Assembly (NCBI GenBank): GCA_025846845.1
Contig: JAOYTL010000006.1
Location: 343,237 to 407,236, forward strand
Direction: 5' to 3'
DNA from: Alloboseaceae bacterium BT-24-1
GTDB lineage: Bacteria; Pseudomonadota; Alphaproteobacteria; Rhizobiales; Beijerinckiaceae
DNA length: 64,000 nucleotides
Shown here: positions 44,941 to 52,600 of the stretch, piece after piece
How the letters are laid out: each line of letters begins with the position of its first letter
Numbering within the stretch: position 1 is the stretch's first letter
Position numbers and translations under genes: made by a program
The notes under the pieces: model-generated
Databases searched by the model: none
The model's input: only the letters and a program-made list of their open reading frames with translations
What the model was told of the DNA's origin: nothing

Positions 44941-45612
44941 TCAGTCGATGTGCATGACGAAGCCGTCGCTCCAGCCGGTGCTGGTCGATGACTTGGGCGG
45001 AGATTTGCCGGCGGCGCCGCGGCCGAGCGCAGGCAACGCGTAGAAGTCGTTGATGACCTCGGCGACGTAGCGCAGGGTCTCTGCGTAGGCGGGAACGCCC
45101 CGGCTTTTCTCGACCGCGTCCTCGCCGGCGTTGTAGGCGGCGAGGATATAAAACGGATTTCGGTACTTTTCGTGCAGCACGCGCAGGAAGCGGATGCCAC
45201 CGCGCACATTTCCGGCCGGGTCGCACAAATCGACATCGAAGCGCTTTGCCGTCGTCGGCATGAGCTGCATCAGCCCAAAGGCGCCCTTCTGCGAGATCGC
45301 GACCGAGTTGAAGCGGCTTTCGGTCTTCGCCACCGAATGCACGAAGTCCGGATAAAAATTCTCTTCGCTGGCGATGCGCGCCACCAGCGCACGCGCCGCT
45401 TCGGGCGAAAGCGGCTTGTCGATGGCGCAAGGCGGCGTCCGTCCTCCCTTCTCGGCCTTTGGAGGAGCTGGAACAGGCGCCGGCGAGACCGGCAGCACCC
45501 GGCCCGATGCGCCGACAATGGCCAGCCGCGACGCTGCGCGGTCCTGTGCATGCGCGGCGGTCAATCCTGCCGCGACGAGCCCCAATCCGACTGCCATGCC
45601 TCGAATACGCAT
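44941..45612 (-). CDS. virB1: VirB1, lytic transglycosylase
   Basis: 223 residues. A signal peptide (GMAVGLGLVAAGLTAAHAQ) precedes a goose-lysozyme-like domain with catalytic Glu in VAKTESRFNSVAIS, then KGAFGLMQLMPTTAKRFDV and ILAAYNAGEDAVEK. It opens peptidoglycan for T4SS assembly. It is the first gene of the leftward operon; the 22-base palindrome lies 18 bases upstream of its ATG. Confidence 0.93.
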   Translation of the reverse strand: MRIRGMAVGLGLVAAGLTAAHAQDRAASRLAIVGASGRVLPVSPAPVPAPPKAEKGGRTPPCAIDKPLSPEAARALVARIASEENFYPDFVHSVAKTESRFNSVAISQKGAFGLMQLMPTTAKRFDVDLCDPAGNVRGGIRFLRVLHEKYRNPFYILAAYNAGEDAVEKSRGVPAYAETLRYVAEVINDFYALPALGRGAAGKSPPKSSTSTGWSDGFVMHID

Positions 45613-45630
45613 CTCTTGCCTCTTCCATCT

Positions 45631-45652
45631 AATATCTATTAGAATAGATATT
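45631..45652. promoter_or_regulatory. palindromic operator between the two conjugation operons
   Basis: AATATCTATT (45631-45640) and its exact reverse complement AATAGATATT (45643-45652) flank a 2-base centre. It is strikingly AT-rich within a GC-rich region and lies between the divergent virB1 operon and the rightward exported-protein operon, so a dimeric repressor or activator could control both. Confidence 0.7.
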
Positions 45653-45707
45653 GATCATGTCGTAACCGCTTCGGCATGATCCGGTCAAGCCCGGTGGCGG
45701 AGGAACG

Positions 45708-46205
45708 ATGAGAGCTAGAGCTGCCTTGGGGATGTTGGTGCTAGGCGCGTTGGGCCTGTTTTCAGCCGTGCCAGCGGCGGCGCAGGACGCGTCCTTCGGC
45801 TGCAAGGTGCTGCTCTGCTCGGCCGCGACCTCGCCCGGCTGGCCAAGCATCCCCTATTGCGTGCCGGTGATGCAGACCCTGTTCCGGATTCTCGCCAAGG
45901 GCGGGAGCTGGCCGAGCTGCCCGGAAGCTCGCGCCAGCGGCCTTGGCTATGAGCCTTATCAGGCTTGTCCCGCTGGCCAGACGCCCGTCCAGGCTGGCGA
46001 CGATGCCGCAGCAACACCGACGGAAGTGCCGAACGGCAATCTCTGCGCCGACCTGTCGAAGCCGCAGCAGGACTGCTCGACGGATGCGGGCTGCCGCACG
46101 CACTATCCGACGACCCCGCGCGCCATGCGCAGCGAGCCGCATTTCGTCGATATCACCACGGAGAACGGCGTCCAGCGCTTTTACTTCGCGCTGCGGGGCT
46201 ATTGA
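45708..46205 (+). CDS. exported Cys-rich protein of the T4SS accessory operon
   Basis: 165 residues with a signal peptide (ALGMLVLGALGLFSAVPAAAQ). Many Cys residues (CKVLLCSAATSPGWP, CVPVMQ, CPEARASGLG, CPAGQTP, CADL, DCSTDAGC) suggest disulfides; the C-terminal half has EPHFVDITTENGVQRFYF. Resembles uncharacterised conjugal transfer proteins of alphaproteobacterial plasmids. First gene of the rightward operon. Confidence 0.6.
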   Translation: MRARAALGMLVLGALGLFSAVPAAAQDASFGCKVLLCSAATSPGWPSIPYCVPVMQTLFRILAKGGSWPSCPEARASGLGYEPYQACPAGQTPVQAGDDAAATPTEVPNGNLCADLSKPQQDCSTDAGCRTHYPTTPRAMRSEPHFVDITTENGVQRFYFALRGY

Positions 46206-46206
46206 G

Positions 46207-46782
46207 ATGAGGCGCGCGCGATCAGCGGTCTTCGCGATCATGTCGCTTCTCACGGTTGCCGGCGCGGCGGCGCAGACGGCGTCGCGCTGGTACCCGGTCC
46301 CAGCGCAGGCACAGTATCTGACCGGCGACAGCTGGTCGAATGCGGGTACCACCTACCGCCTCTATGGCGTGCAGTCCTGCCTGCGAGGCACCAGTTTCAC
46401 CAATGCCCATGGCATCCGCCGCGACTGCGGTGAAGCCTCGCTGGCCATGTTGATCGCGCTCACCCGAGATCTGAAGCCGCAATGCTATGACGCGGCCGTG
46501 CTGCCGCAGAGCCGGACCGTCTTCGTCCTTTGTGTTGCCGCACGCAGCGAAGGATCGGGGGCCGGCTCACGGATCGATCTCGGCACCGCCCTGATCGCAA
46601 CGGGATTCGCCTTTGCCGCGCTGAAAGCCGACGGAAAGCCGGTGCACGAAGCCTATCTCGTCGCCCAGAATGTCGCGCAACAGGCCCGCGCCGGACTCTG
46701 GGCCTTTGCCGATCTCCCCGACCCCAACGCGATTATCCTGCGCGCGCTTCGCCAAGCTCCGGCGGGAGCATCATCGCGATGA
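46207..46782 (+). CDS. exported thermonuclease-fold (SNase-like) protein
   Basis: 191 residues. After a signal peptide (VFAIMSLLTVAGAAAQT), the core TTYRLYGVQSC, GEASLAMLIALTRDLKP, VLPQSRTVFVLCVA and DLGTALIATGFAFA follows the SNase OB-fold, ending in the QQARAGLWAF helix typical of the family. The catalytic Glu/Asp of the usual LxGIDAPE motif is not clear here (LYGVQSC), so activity is doubtful. Start ATG 46207 follows the previous stop; its own stop overlaps the next start. Confidence 0.65.
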   Translation: MRRARSAVFAIMSLLTVAGAAAQTASRWYPVPAQAQYLTGDSWSNAGTTYRLYGVQSCLRGTSFTNAHGIRRDCGEASLAMLIALTRDLKPQCYDAAVLPQSRTVFVLCVAARSEGSGAGSRIDLGTALIATGFAFAALKADGKPVHEAYLVAQNVAQQARAGLWAFADLPDPNAIILRALRQAPAGASSR

Positions 46783-47417
46783 TGAGCGACGCTCACAGGA
46801 AACAGCATGCGCCAGCTCCGCAGGCGGTTCAGCGCATGCGGCGCGCCTGGCTGGTGCTCGCGCTCGGGATTGCGGGCATGACGCTGGCGACCGGCGCCCG
46901 AGGTCAGGATTCCAGTCCGGGCCGCTATCAGCCGAAGCTGACCACGCAGGTGCCGCCAATGCGGGTCGAGGTGATCGACGGCGTGCGCGTCCGCGATATC
47001 GAGACGGGCAGGGTCTATCGTCTCTTCGGCATCGACGCCTGTGCTCCCGCTCAGACCGCGATGCTGGATCGCCAATCCTGGCCATGCGGGACTGTTGCCA
47101 TCGCCTGGCTGGTCAACGCGACGCTGAACAAATGGCTGACCTGCGCGCCGATCGGCGAGCAGGCAGGCGAGCAAGTCGCCCGCTGCGCGACCGCCAGCCA
47201 TCCCGATCTTTCTGCGGTCATGCTGAAAGAAGGGCTCGCAGTCGCCGCGCCGGCCGCCGATGGCGACCCCGCGATCCGGGCCTATTCCGCGGCTGAGGAG
47301 CAGGCCCGCAAGGCCTTTCGCGGCCTCTGGTCGAGCGCCTTCCAGATGCCGTGGGACTGGCGGGGCGAGCACGGCGATCGCGGGACATCCGCCAATTCCG
47401 GGCAGGCCGCGCGATGA
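46779..47417 (+). CDS. second exported SNase-like protein
   Basis: 212 residues. A membrane/signal segment (WLVLALGIAGMTLATGARG) precedes a thermonuclease-like core with VYRLFGIDACAPAQ, CGTVAIAWLVNATLNKWL, and a C-terminal FRGLWSSAFQMPWDW. The motif GIDA-C-x-P-A-Q retains the Asp but not the usual Glu. It overlaps the previous gene (ATGA) and the next (ATGA), so the three are one translational unit. Confidence 0.7.
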   Translation: MMSDAHRKQHAPAPQAVQRMRRAWLVLALGIAGMTLATGARGQDSSPGRYQPKLTTQVPPMRVEVIDGVRVRDIETGRVYRLFGIDACAPAQTAMLDRQSWPCGTVAIAWLVNATLNKWLTCAPIGEQAGEQVARCATASHPDLSAVMLKEGLAVAAPAADGDPAIRAYSAAEEQARKAFRGLWSSAFQMPWDWRGEHGDRGTSANSGQAAR

Positions 47418-47974
47418 TCCGAGCGGGCACCATTCCCACGGTGATGCTGCTCGCTGCCCTCGGCGGCTGCGCGGCATCGGAGCCGACATCCATCCTCGTC
47501 GAGGTGCCGGCGGATACAGGAATCCCGGAGCCGCTTTACACGCCTGATCGCGTGGTGCCCGGCCAGCTCTCATACGCTCCCGACCGCGCGCGGTTTCCGC
47601 CGGTACTGACCGAGCGCTTTTCCTATCCGACCCAGCCGGAGGCCAATGCAGCCTATCGGCGGCTGATCGCGGCCATGCCCGGGGACCATGCCCATCCGAT
47701 GGCCATCACCCTGTTCGGATGTAGGCCCGGCGCCCTCGATGCACAGACCGCACGGATCACACGCTATCGCGGAGCGGTCGTTCATTGCGCGACGGATTTC
47801 CTCGATGGCGGCGGCCGCCGTCTTCGGCGCGAGACCGCGAATTTCTATTACTACCGCGATCGCTGGATGATGCAGCCGATCCACCCGCCGCGCATACCGG
47901 TCGTCTGGACCAACCGCGAGAGCTCGCCCCGAGACTTGTGGTGGTGGGTGCCGGGCCGATCTCGATATCAGTAG
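47414..47974 (+). CDS. exported lipoprotein of the accessory operon
   Basis: 186 residues from ATG 47414. A lipobox LLAALGGC (Cys ~19) marks an outer-membrane lipoprotein. The centre has TLFGCRPGALDAQTARI and VVHCATDFLDGGGRRLRRE; the C-terminus has DLWWWVPGRSRY. No known family. It overlaps the SNase-like gene by 4 bases. Confidence 0.6.
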   Translation: MIRAGTIPTVMLLAALGGCAASEPTSILVEVPADTGIPEPLYTPDRVVPGQLSYAPDRARFPPVLTERFSYPTQPEANAAYRRLIAAMPGDHAHPMAITLFGCRPGALDAQTARITRYRGAVVHCATDFLDGGGRRLRRETANFYYYRDRWMMQPIHPPRIPVVWTNRESSPRDLWWWVPGRSRYQ

Positions 47975-48058
47975 GAGGTCGGGGTGGTCTGGCTTGGTTC
48001 GATCGGAAGAAGTGATGATCACCGGGCGGCGCGGCGCGGCGTGGCCGGCGGACAACCC

Positions 48059-48631
48059 ATGCCGATCCTGCTCGGCCTGGCACTGATTCCGATGGGTGCC
48101 GCGCCGCTGCTCGGACAGGCGCTGACCCCAGATCCCGGCGCGTGGCGCCCCCTCGCCTATTCCGATCTGCAGCGCCCGGCGGCGCGCAGCGCGATCTATG
48201 CCGACATCTGGAAGGATCAGATCGAGGCCAATAACGACGCCTACCGGGCGCGTGGCGATCGGCGCTTCGTCGACGCAAATGCCCCAGCGACAGAGGCGCA
48301 TTTCGTGATCTGGAGCGCGAAGCGCTCCGTCGTGCTCAGCATCCTGAACACGGCGCTCGGCTGCAAGGAAAAGGCGGGTGACCGCAATGCGGCCGTTGTC
48401 GTCAAGCTCTGCCCGATGCGCGTCGCGATCTACGACGGTCTGCAGGTCCGGACCATGGAAGCGGGACAAGCCTGCTTCATCGAGCCCGCCGCGGGCACGG
48501 CGCTCAAGCCCCAGATGGCAGGGGCCTACGGCGCCTACGATCTCGCCGGCAGAACGCTGAAGCTCGGGCTGGTCGTCCGCCACCGCCCGATCGACGGCTG
48601 TTCATTCAACGTGCCGCTCGGTCGAGAATGA
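48059..48631 (+). CDS. exported protein of unknown function
   Basis: 190 residues from ATG 48059. A hydrophobic leader (PILLGLALIPMGAAPLLG) precedes a conserved-looking body with WRPLAYSDLQRPAARSAIYAD, ATEAHFVIWSAKRSVVLSIL and CSFNVPLGRE. Two Cys are present near KLCP and GCSF. It has no recognised domain; operon position links it to conjugation. Confidence 0.55.
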   Translation: MPILLGLALIPMGAAPLLGQALTPDPGAWRPLAYSDLQRPAARSAIYADIWKDQIEANNDAYRARGDRRFVDANAPATEAHFVIWSAKRSVVLSILNTALGCKEKAGDRNAAVVVKLCPMRVAIYDGLQVRTMEAGQACFIEPAAGTALKPQMAGAYGAYDLAGRTLKLGLVVRHRPIDGCSFNVPLGRE

Positions 48632-48674
48632 TCATTCCCTCCTCCCCTCCCCGCCGCATCAGAAAGGGATTGCC

Positions 48675-49148
48675 ATGCCAGTTCATCTGCGTTCCGGGAT
48701 CGCCCTCTCGATTGCATATCTGCTGATGGCGGGTTCCGCAGAAGCAGCCGAGGCGAATTTCACCTTCAACTCGGCCCGCCGCGATGTGACGGCCGATCCG
48801 GATGGCATCTGGACGGGCGATGCCTTCGCTGGCGGCAAGGCGAGCATCTTCAACTACGAGATGCGATCGGGGGCCGGCAGCCTGATCGTCTCGCAGATCT
48901 GGAACGAGGATTGCTCATCCAGCGTCTGCCCGACCAGGCTGGTTCGCCTCGAATCCGACGGCCGCCGTATCGTCCTGGTCGACGACATGATGCACCAGGT
49001 CGTTCCGCCGAATGATCCGCGCTTTGCAGGGCTCCCGAAATCGGCCGAGCAAGCCGAATACGAGCGCCATCCCTTCCGACTGAGCCGAGACGGCAAAAAG
49101 CTTCTCAATGACGATTTCAGCTTCGACATCGATGAGAGCAAGCCGTGA
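48675..49148 (+). CDS. small exported protein of the accessory operon
   Basis: 157 residues. A signal peptide (GIALSIAYLLMAGSAEAAEA) leads into an acidic beta-rich body (WTGDAFAGGKASIFNYEM; IVLVDDMMHQVVPPNDPRF). No family known. The stop TGA overlaps the ATG of the next gene (TGATG), indicating coupling. Confidence 0.55.
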   Translation: MPVHLRSGIALSIAYLLMAGSAEAAEANFTFNSARRDVTADPDGIWTGDAFAGGKASIFNYEMRSGAGSLIVSQIWNEDCSSSVCPTRLVRLESDGRRIVLVDDMMHQVVPPNDPRFAGLPKSAEQAEYERHPFRLSRDGKKLLNDDFSFDIDESKP

Positions 49149-49837
49149 TGGCGCGCTTGCGCATTCGACGGACACTGTTCGAAGGCGGACTCGCTTTGAG
49201 CCTGTCGGCAACCCTGGCCCTCGCCGGCGAGTCCGCCGCAAGCCTCGTCGCGGCCGGCATGCCGGCGAACTGTGCGCCCTTTGCTGCCAAGGTGTCAGCT
49301 TCGGAGGGAAATTTTGGCTCGGTCAACCAAGCGCGTTGTCTCGGGGCCTTTCAGTTCTGCCCGGGGACCTTCGAGCGCTACTATAAGGGGGACGCGCAGA
49401 GTTTCCTCAACGACCCGCAGGCGCAGGTCGCCGCCTGGTCGAAATATGAGCGCGATTCCTGGTCGCAGGCAGAGCGAAACGGCCTGACCTCGCTTGTTGG
49501 CCAGCAAGTCTGTCATGGTGGCCGCTGTGCCATGATCGACCAGTCCGCAATTCTATTCGCCTGCCAGTTCGGCTGTGGCAAAGGCGGGAAGCTCGCCAAC
49601 TATGCTGCGAATGGCGACTGCAATGCTCGCAACGTCAAGGACGGCAACCTGGTCAGTGTCTGCTCCTATATGATCAAAGGCGCAGGCTACGATGCCTCGT
49701 GCTTCACCGGCCAGCAGTCGACCGCCTGTGTCCAGACCCCGACCAGCCCCGGCGACTATCCAACCTCGACGGGGATCGCGGCGAACCCGCCCTCCCCCGG
49801 CGACGCTTCGGTCATCGTTGGACCGACGGATGTCTGA
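49148..49837 (+). CDS. exported lysozyme-like protein
   Basis: 229 residues. A signal peptide (GGLALSLSATLALAGESAA) comes first. The segment VSASEGNFGSVNQARCLGAFQF, then ERYYKGDAQSFLNDPQAQVAAW, fits a lysozyme-like fold (catalytic Glu in SEGNFGS). Several Cys pairs follow (CHGGRC, CQFGCGKG). It may cut peptidoglycan during T4SS or pilus growth, complementing VirB1. Last gene of the operon, followed by a terminator-like hairpin. Confidence 0.65.
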   Translation: MARLRIRRTLFEGGLALSLSATLALAGESAASLVAAGMPANCAPFAAKVSASEGNFGSVNQARCLGAFQFCPGTFERYYKGDAQSFLNDPQAQVAAWSKYERDSWSQAERNGLTSLVGQQVCHGGRCAMIDQSAILFACQFGCGKGGKLANYAANGDCNARNVKDGNLVSVCSYMIKGAGYDASCFTGQQSTACVQTPTSPGDYPTSTGIAANPPSPGDASVIVGPTDV

Positions 49838-49866
49838 GACTGATCCAAGCGAAGTTTGAACAAAAG

Positions 49867-49895
49867 AGGCCGGCGTCCCTTTGGGGAGCCGGCCT
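49867..49895 (+). terminator. hairpin at the end of the exported-protein operon
   Basis: AGGCCGGC (49867-49874) and GCCGGCCT (49888-49895) form a perfect 8-bp stem with a 13-base loop, 30 bases after the last stop. The downstream sequence has only a weak T tract (tgaaagttt), so a Rho-independent role is likely but not certain. Confidence 0.5.
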
Positions 49896-50122
49896 TGAAA
49901 GTTTGAGAACCCGGCGACATGCCGAATATCTCAGAGGGGAACGGCTGAAACGGGGTCGACGCCGGGAGGAAATAGCGGAGCCCGTTCCGAACAACCGTGC
50001 GTGCGATATCGACCTGGGCTGGTGATTTTGCAAGGCAACAAGACCCGCTGCCGCCATGCACCAATCGCATGTCAAATCGGGCGCGCGCCGGTGCCCCTTT
50101 CATGATCGCGGGGCTTAATTGG

Positions 50123-50434
50123 TTAGCCGAGTTTCACGTTCAGGTTCTGCTCGCGGCGAGCTGCCTGCTCGAGCTCGGATTGGCTGACGAGGACGCCTTT
50201 CTCGAACACCGCGCAGGACGTCACGCCAGAGCCGGCCTGCATCTGCCGAAACAGGCGCAATGCATCGCTGGCGGACGTGGCGCGATTGGACACCTTTGCG
50301 CCTCGCGCGACGGCTTTCACTTGATACACGACATCCTCGCGATTGATTGCTGTCCGGCGATAATGGCTGGCAGCGCGCATGAAAAGCATCGCGAACCACA
50401 TTGGCGTGGAAACAGCTGCTTCCGTCAGCTCCAT
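50123..50434 (-). CDS. small hypothetical protein
   Basis: 103 residues, mostly helical. The N-terminal half has PMWFAMLFMRAASHYRRTAI with a hydrophobic run, the C-terminal half LRLFRQMQAGSGVTSCAVFE and QSELEQAARREQNLN. The start overlaps the upstream gene by 10 bases, so it is the last of a three-gene leftward operon. No family recognised. Confidence 0.4.
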   Translation of the reverse strand: MELTEAAVSTPMWFAMLFMRAASHYRRTAINREDVVYQVKAVARGAKVSNRATSASDALRLFRQMQAGSGVTSCAVFEKGVLVSQSELEQAARREQNLNVKLG

Positions 50435-50688
50435 TGAGACGGACCGCGCAGGATAAATGGCTCAAAGGCGTCGAGCTCGCTTTCAACAGCTGGAGAGAGA
50501 TCGCCGCCACAGTAATGTGCGTAGACGAGCGCCCAGAACATGACCTCGTCCGGACGACCTCCAAAGAGGGCTTTCTGCGAGACGCGTCCGATCAGCGTGA
50601 TCGCCCGGGCGTGCTCATAGCGAGCGTGAAGCTCCTGAGCGATCACCTTTGCATCGGGAATCCGAATCATAGTGGCAAAATTGCGCAT
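50425..50688 (-). CDS. small hypothetical protein
   Basis: 87 residues with helices IPDAKVIAQELHARYEHAR and a Tyr/Trp-containing middle (DEVMFWALVYAHYCGGDL). ATG 50688; an in-frame ATG at 50670 is possible. It is second in a compact leftward operon. Confidence 0.4.
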   Translation of the reverse strand: MRNFATMIRIPDAKVIAQELHARYEHARAITLIGRVSQKALFGGRPDEVMFWALVYAHYCGGDLSPAVESELDAFEPFILRGPSQWS

Positions 50689-50698
50689 GGCCGCGCGC

Positions 50699-50938
50699 TT
50701 ACGCCGCGGTGGGAAGTGCGGCTTCGTGCAGCACCGGTGCCTCGGACCCCCTCGCCTCCTGGATCGACTGCAGCGTTTCCCGATTGAACGACATCCGTAG
50801 GGCGACGACGAGGCCGCCGGCATGGTCCAGATCCGACCAGTCCCTGTCATCGACGAAGATCTCGTAGCAAAACTGAAAGGCACGCTCCATCGGAGCGGCA
50901 TACGGGTGGATATCTGTGCCCGGTATGACCAAATGCAT
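50699..50938 (-). CDS. small hypothetical protein
   Basis: 79 residues with MERAFQFCYEIFVDDRDWSDLDHAGG and FNRETLQSIQEARG. ATG 50938 with an AGGAGG site 6 bases upstream is well supported. First gene of the small leftward operon. No family recognised. Confidence 0.45.
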   Translation of the reverse strand: MHLVIPGTDIHPYAAPMERAFQFCYEIFVDDRDWSDLDHAGGLVVALRMSFNRETLQSIQEARGSEAPVLHEAALPTAA

Positions 50939-51017
50939 TTCGTGCCTCCTCGATTGATAAAGGGGCGTCGAACTGGTCACACGGGCAGCGTCACGGTTAT
51001 GGCCATAAACGACCATT

Positions 51018-51598
51018 GACAGCGAGAATTAGCGGCTAAGTGCAGATCGGATGATCTAGCCTCGCGGAACTTGCCTGGGCAGCCAAACTTTCGAAGCGCC
51101 GGCTTGAGCAGCCCTCCCCTTCCTGCGCCTATCGGGTGGGCTTGTTCGATCAGGCAGATTGCCGAGTTGGCGCTAAAGATCGCGGAACTGACGCGCTTGC
51201 GTTCTTTCTTTCACCTATGCGGTCAGGCTCGCAGCCGCGAGCTTGCCGATCGAGCTCGCAGGGCCACGCGTGTTGGTGGTCGCTTGATGGTTCGCGCTTG
51301 GTCCCAGATCTCGAGAGCATCGAGATAGGCTTGATGGGCGTTGGAGGTTTGAGCGTCGAGCTCGACGAGCATGATCTCCCGGCAGTCTAAACCGATCCCG
51401 GTGCCGCATCGGCCGGAGCCAAACCACTCCTAGGGGTTTCGACGCCCCAAGACAGCCCTCGCTATGACAATAGGCATACCGGAGGCTGGTCTACCGGGCT
51501 TGAAAGGTTTTCTGGATCGGTGCTGCAGCCCGCACGATCAGAGCTGGAGCATCCACCTGCGGCAATGACAGTGCCTGCCCCTGATCAGTGCTGCGGAG
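51018..51598. other. stretch with no confident gene
   Basis: The best candidate is a 49-residue leftward frame at 51223-51372 (MLVELDAQTSNAHQAYLDAL...) with GGGAG close to its ATG, too short and unknown to call. Nothing else is supported; no strong repeat or RNA was seen. Confidence 0.4.
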
Positions 51599-52027
51599 TC
51601 ATATGGCTGCCTTGCCGCCGGATGTCCTGCGCTGCCGGCCAAGGCCCATCTTCGTTGCAAGGCTTGATCGTGTCTCGGCGTATGACGGGGCGACCATCGG
51701 GTAGTCGAGTGGCAGACCCCATCGCGCTCGGTATTCCTCTGGCGACATGCCATGGGCGGAGCGCAGATGCCGCTTGAGCGACTTGAACTTCTCCCCGTCC
51801 TCGAGGCAGACGATGTCGTCCGATGTGATCGACTTTTTGACTGTCACCGCTGGCGTGGGCTTTTCCTCGACCGCCACTACCGCCGATTCAGGTCCTAATC
51901 CAATGATGGCCGCGTGGGTGGTCGCGATGATGTTCGGAAGGGCGGCGGTTGGGACAGTATTGTTCGAGACGTACGCCGAAACGATATCGGCGACGACGCC
52001 GGCAAGGCCGTTGGTGTTGTCTGCCAC
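51599..52027 (-). CDS. MucR/Ros family zinc-finger transcriptional regulator
   Basis: 142 residues from GTG 52027. It carries the prokaryotic C2H2-type zinc finger IVCLEDGEKFKSLKRHLRSAHG, then SPEEYRARWGLPLDYPMVAP, the hallmark of MucR/Ros. These proteins control exopolysaccharide, virulence and often conjugation or plasmid genes. It sits upstream of the repABC unit, read in the opposite direction. Confidence 0.9.
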   Translation of the reverse strand: MADNTNGLAGVVADIVSAYVSNNTVPTAALPNIIATTHAAIIGLGPESAVVAVEEKPTPAVTVKKSITSDDIVCLEDGEKFKSLKRHLRSAHGMSPEEYRARWGLPLDYPMVAPSYAETRSSLATKMGLGRQRRTSGGKAAI

Positions 52028-52560
52028 TGCAATCTCCCACAATGTTGCTGTGGTGCGTATGAAACGAAAGCAATGAAGCCTGATTGGAGCAATCGATTAG
52101 GTCGACAGCACGAGAATTCTAGGCTTGAGACTACAGAAGTCTAGCACGCTGTCCACAAGATAAGGTTCTCCAGCAGCGTAGACGTGCTGTGTCGTGGCGA
52201 AGCTTCAAGGCTGGCGGTCGTCAACATTCTACCCGCGCATCGGTCGATCGAAATAGACAGTCCCGGGAGCTCCTCTAGTCGCGGATCTAAATGGCGAATT
52301 GCAAGCCTCATGGACTCACGTTGAAGGTTGGTGCCACGACATGCTCGGGTGTCGAAGGCGCCATCTGCAGAAGCGCCCTCCCCTCGCCTGGCTGATTCTC
52401 CAAGGTTCAGGAGAGAATCTTTTAAGTGGCGGCGTCGTGCGGTCAGGCAGCGACGGACAGTATGTGGCCCTTTCTGGCCGGATTCACGAAACTTGGTGGC
52501 GTTAACGTTTGATTAATCTTAAAATCCTTGTCACCGGCTCCGACTCGCGGCAATCCTATG
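52028..52560. other. non-coding region between mucR and repA
   Basis: About 530 bases without a convincing gene, partly AT-rich near 52500-52540. It should hold the divergent mucR and repA promoters. A short inverted repeat (AGACT-5 bases-AGTCT) occurs near 52128-52142. Confidence 0.4.
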
Positions 52561-52600
52561 ACTACGAAATTCACCCGTAGTTGGAGCCTATCGCGTAGTT
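52561..52600 (+). promoter_or_regulatory. RepA operator directly before repA
   Basis: ACTACG (52561-52566) is inverted relative to CGTAGT (52576-52581); a further CGTAGTT (52594-52600) ends at the repA ATG. Direct repeats of CGTAGTT are 18 bases apart. RepA proteins autorepress by binding such repeats at their own start. Confidence 0.5.

Noticed and set aside
46653..47573. Leftward 306-residue frame opposite the SNase-like genes
   Set aside because: Overlaps three coupled genes with signal peptides on the plus strand.
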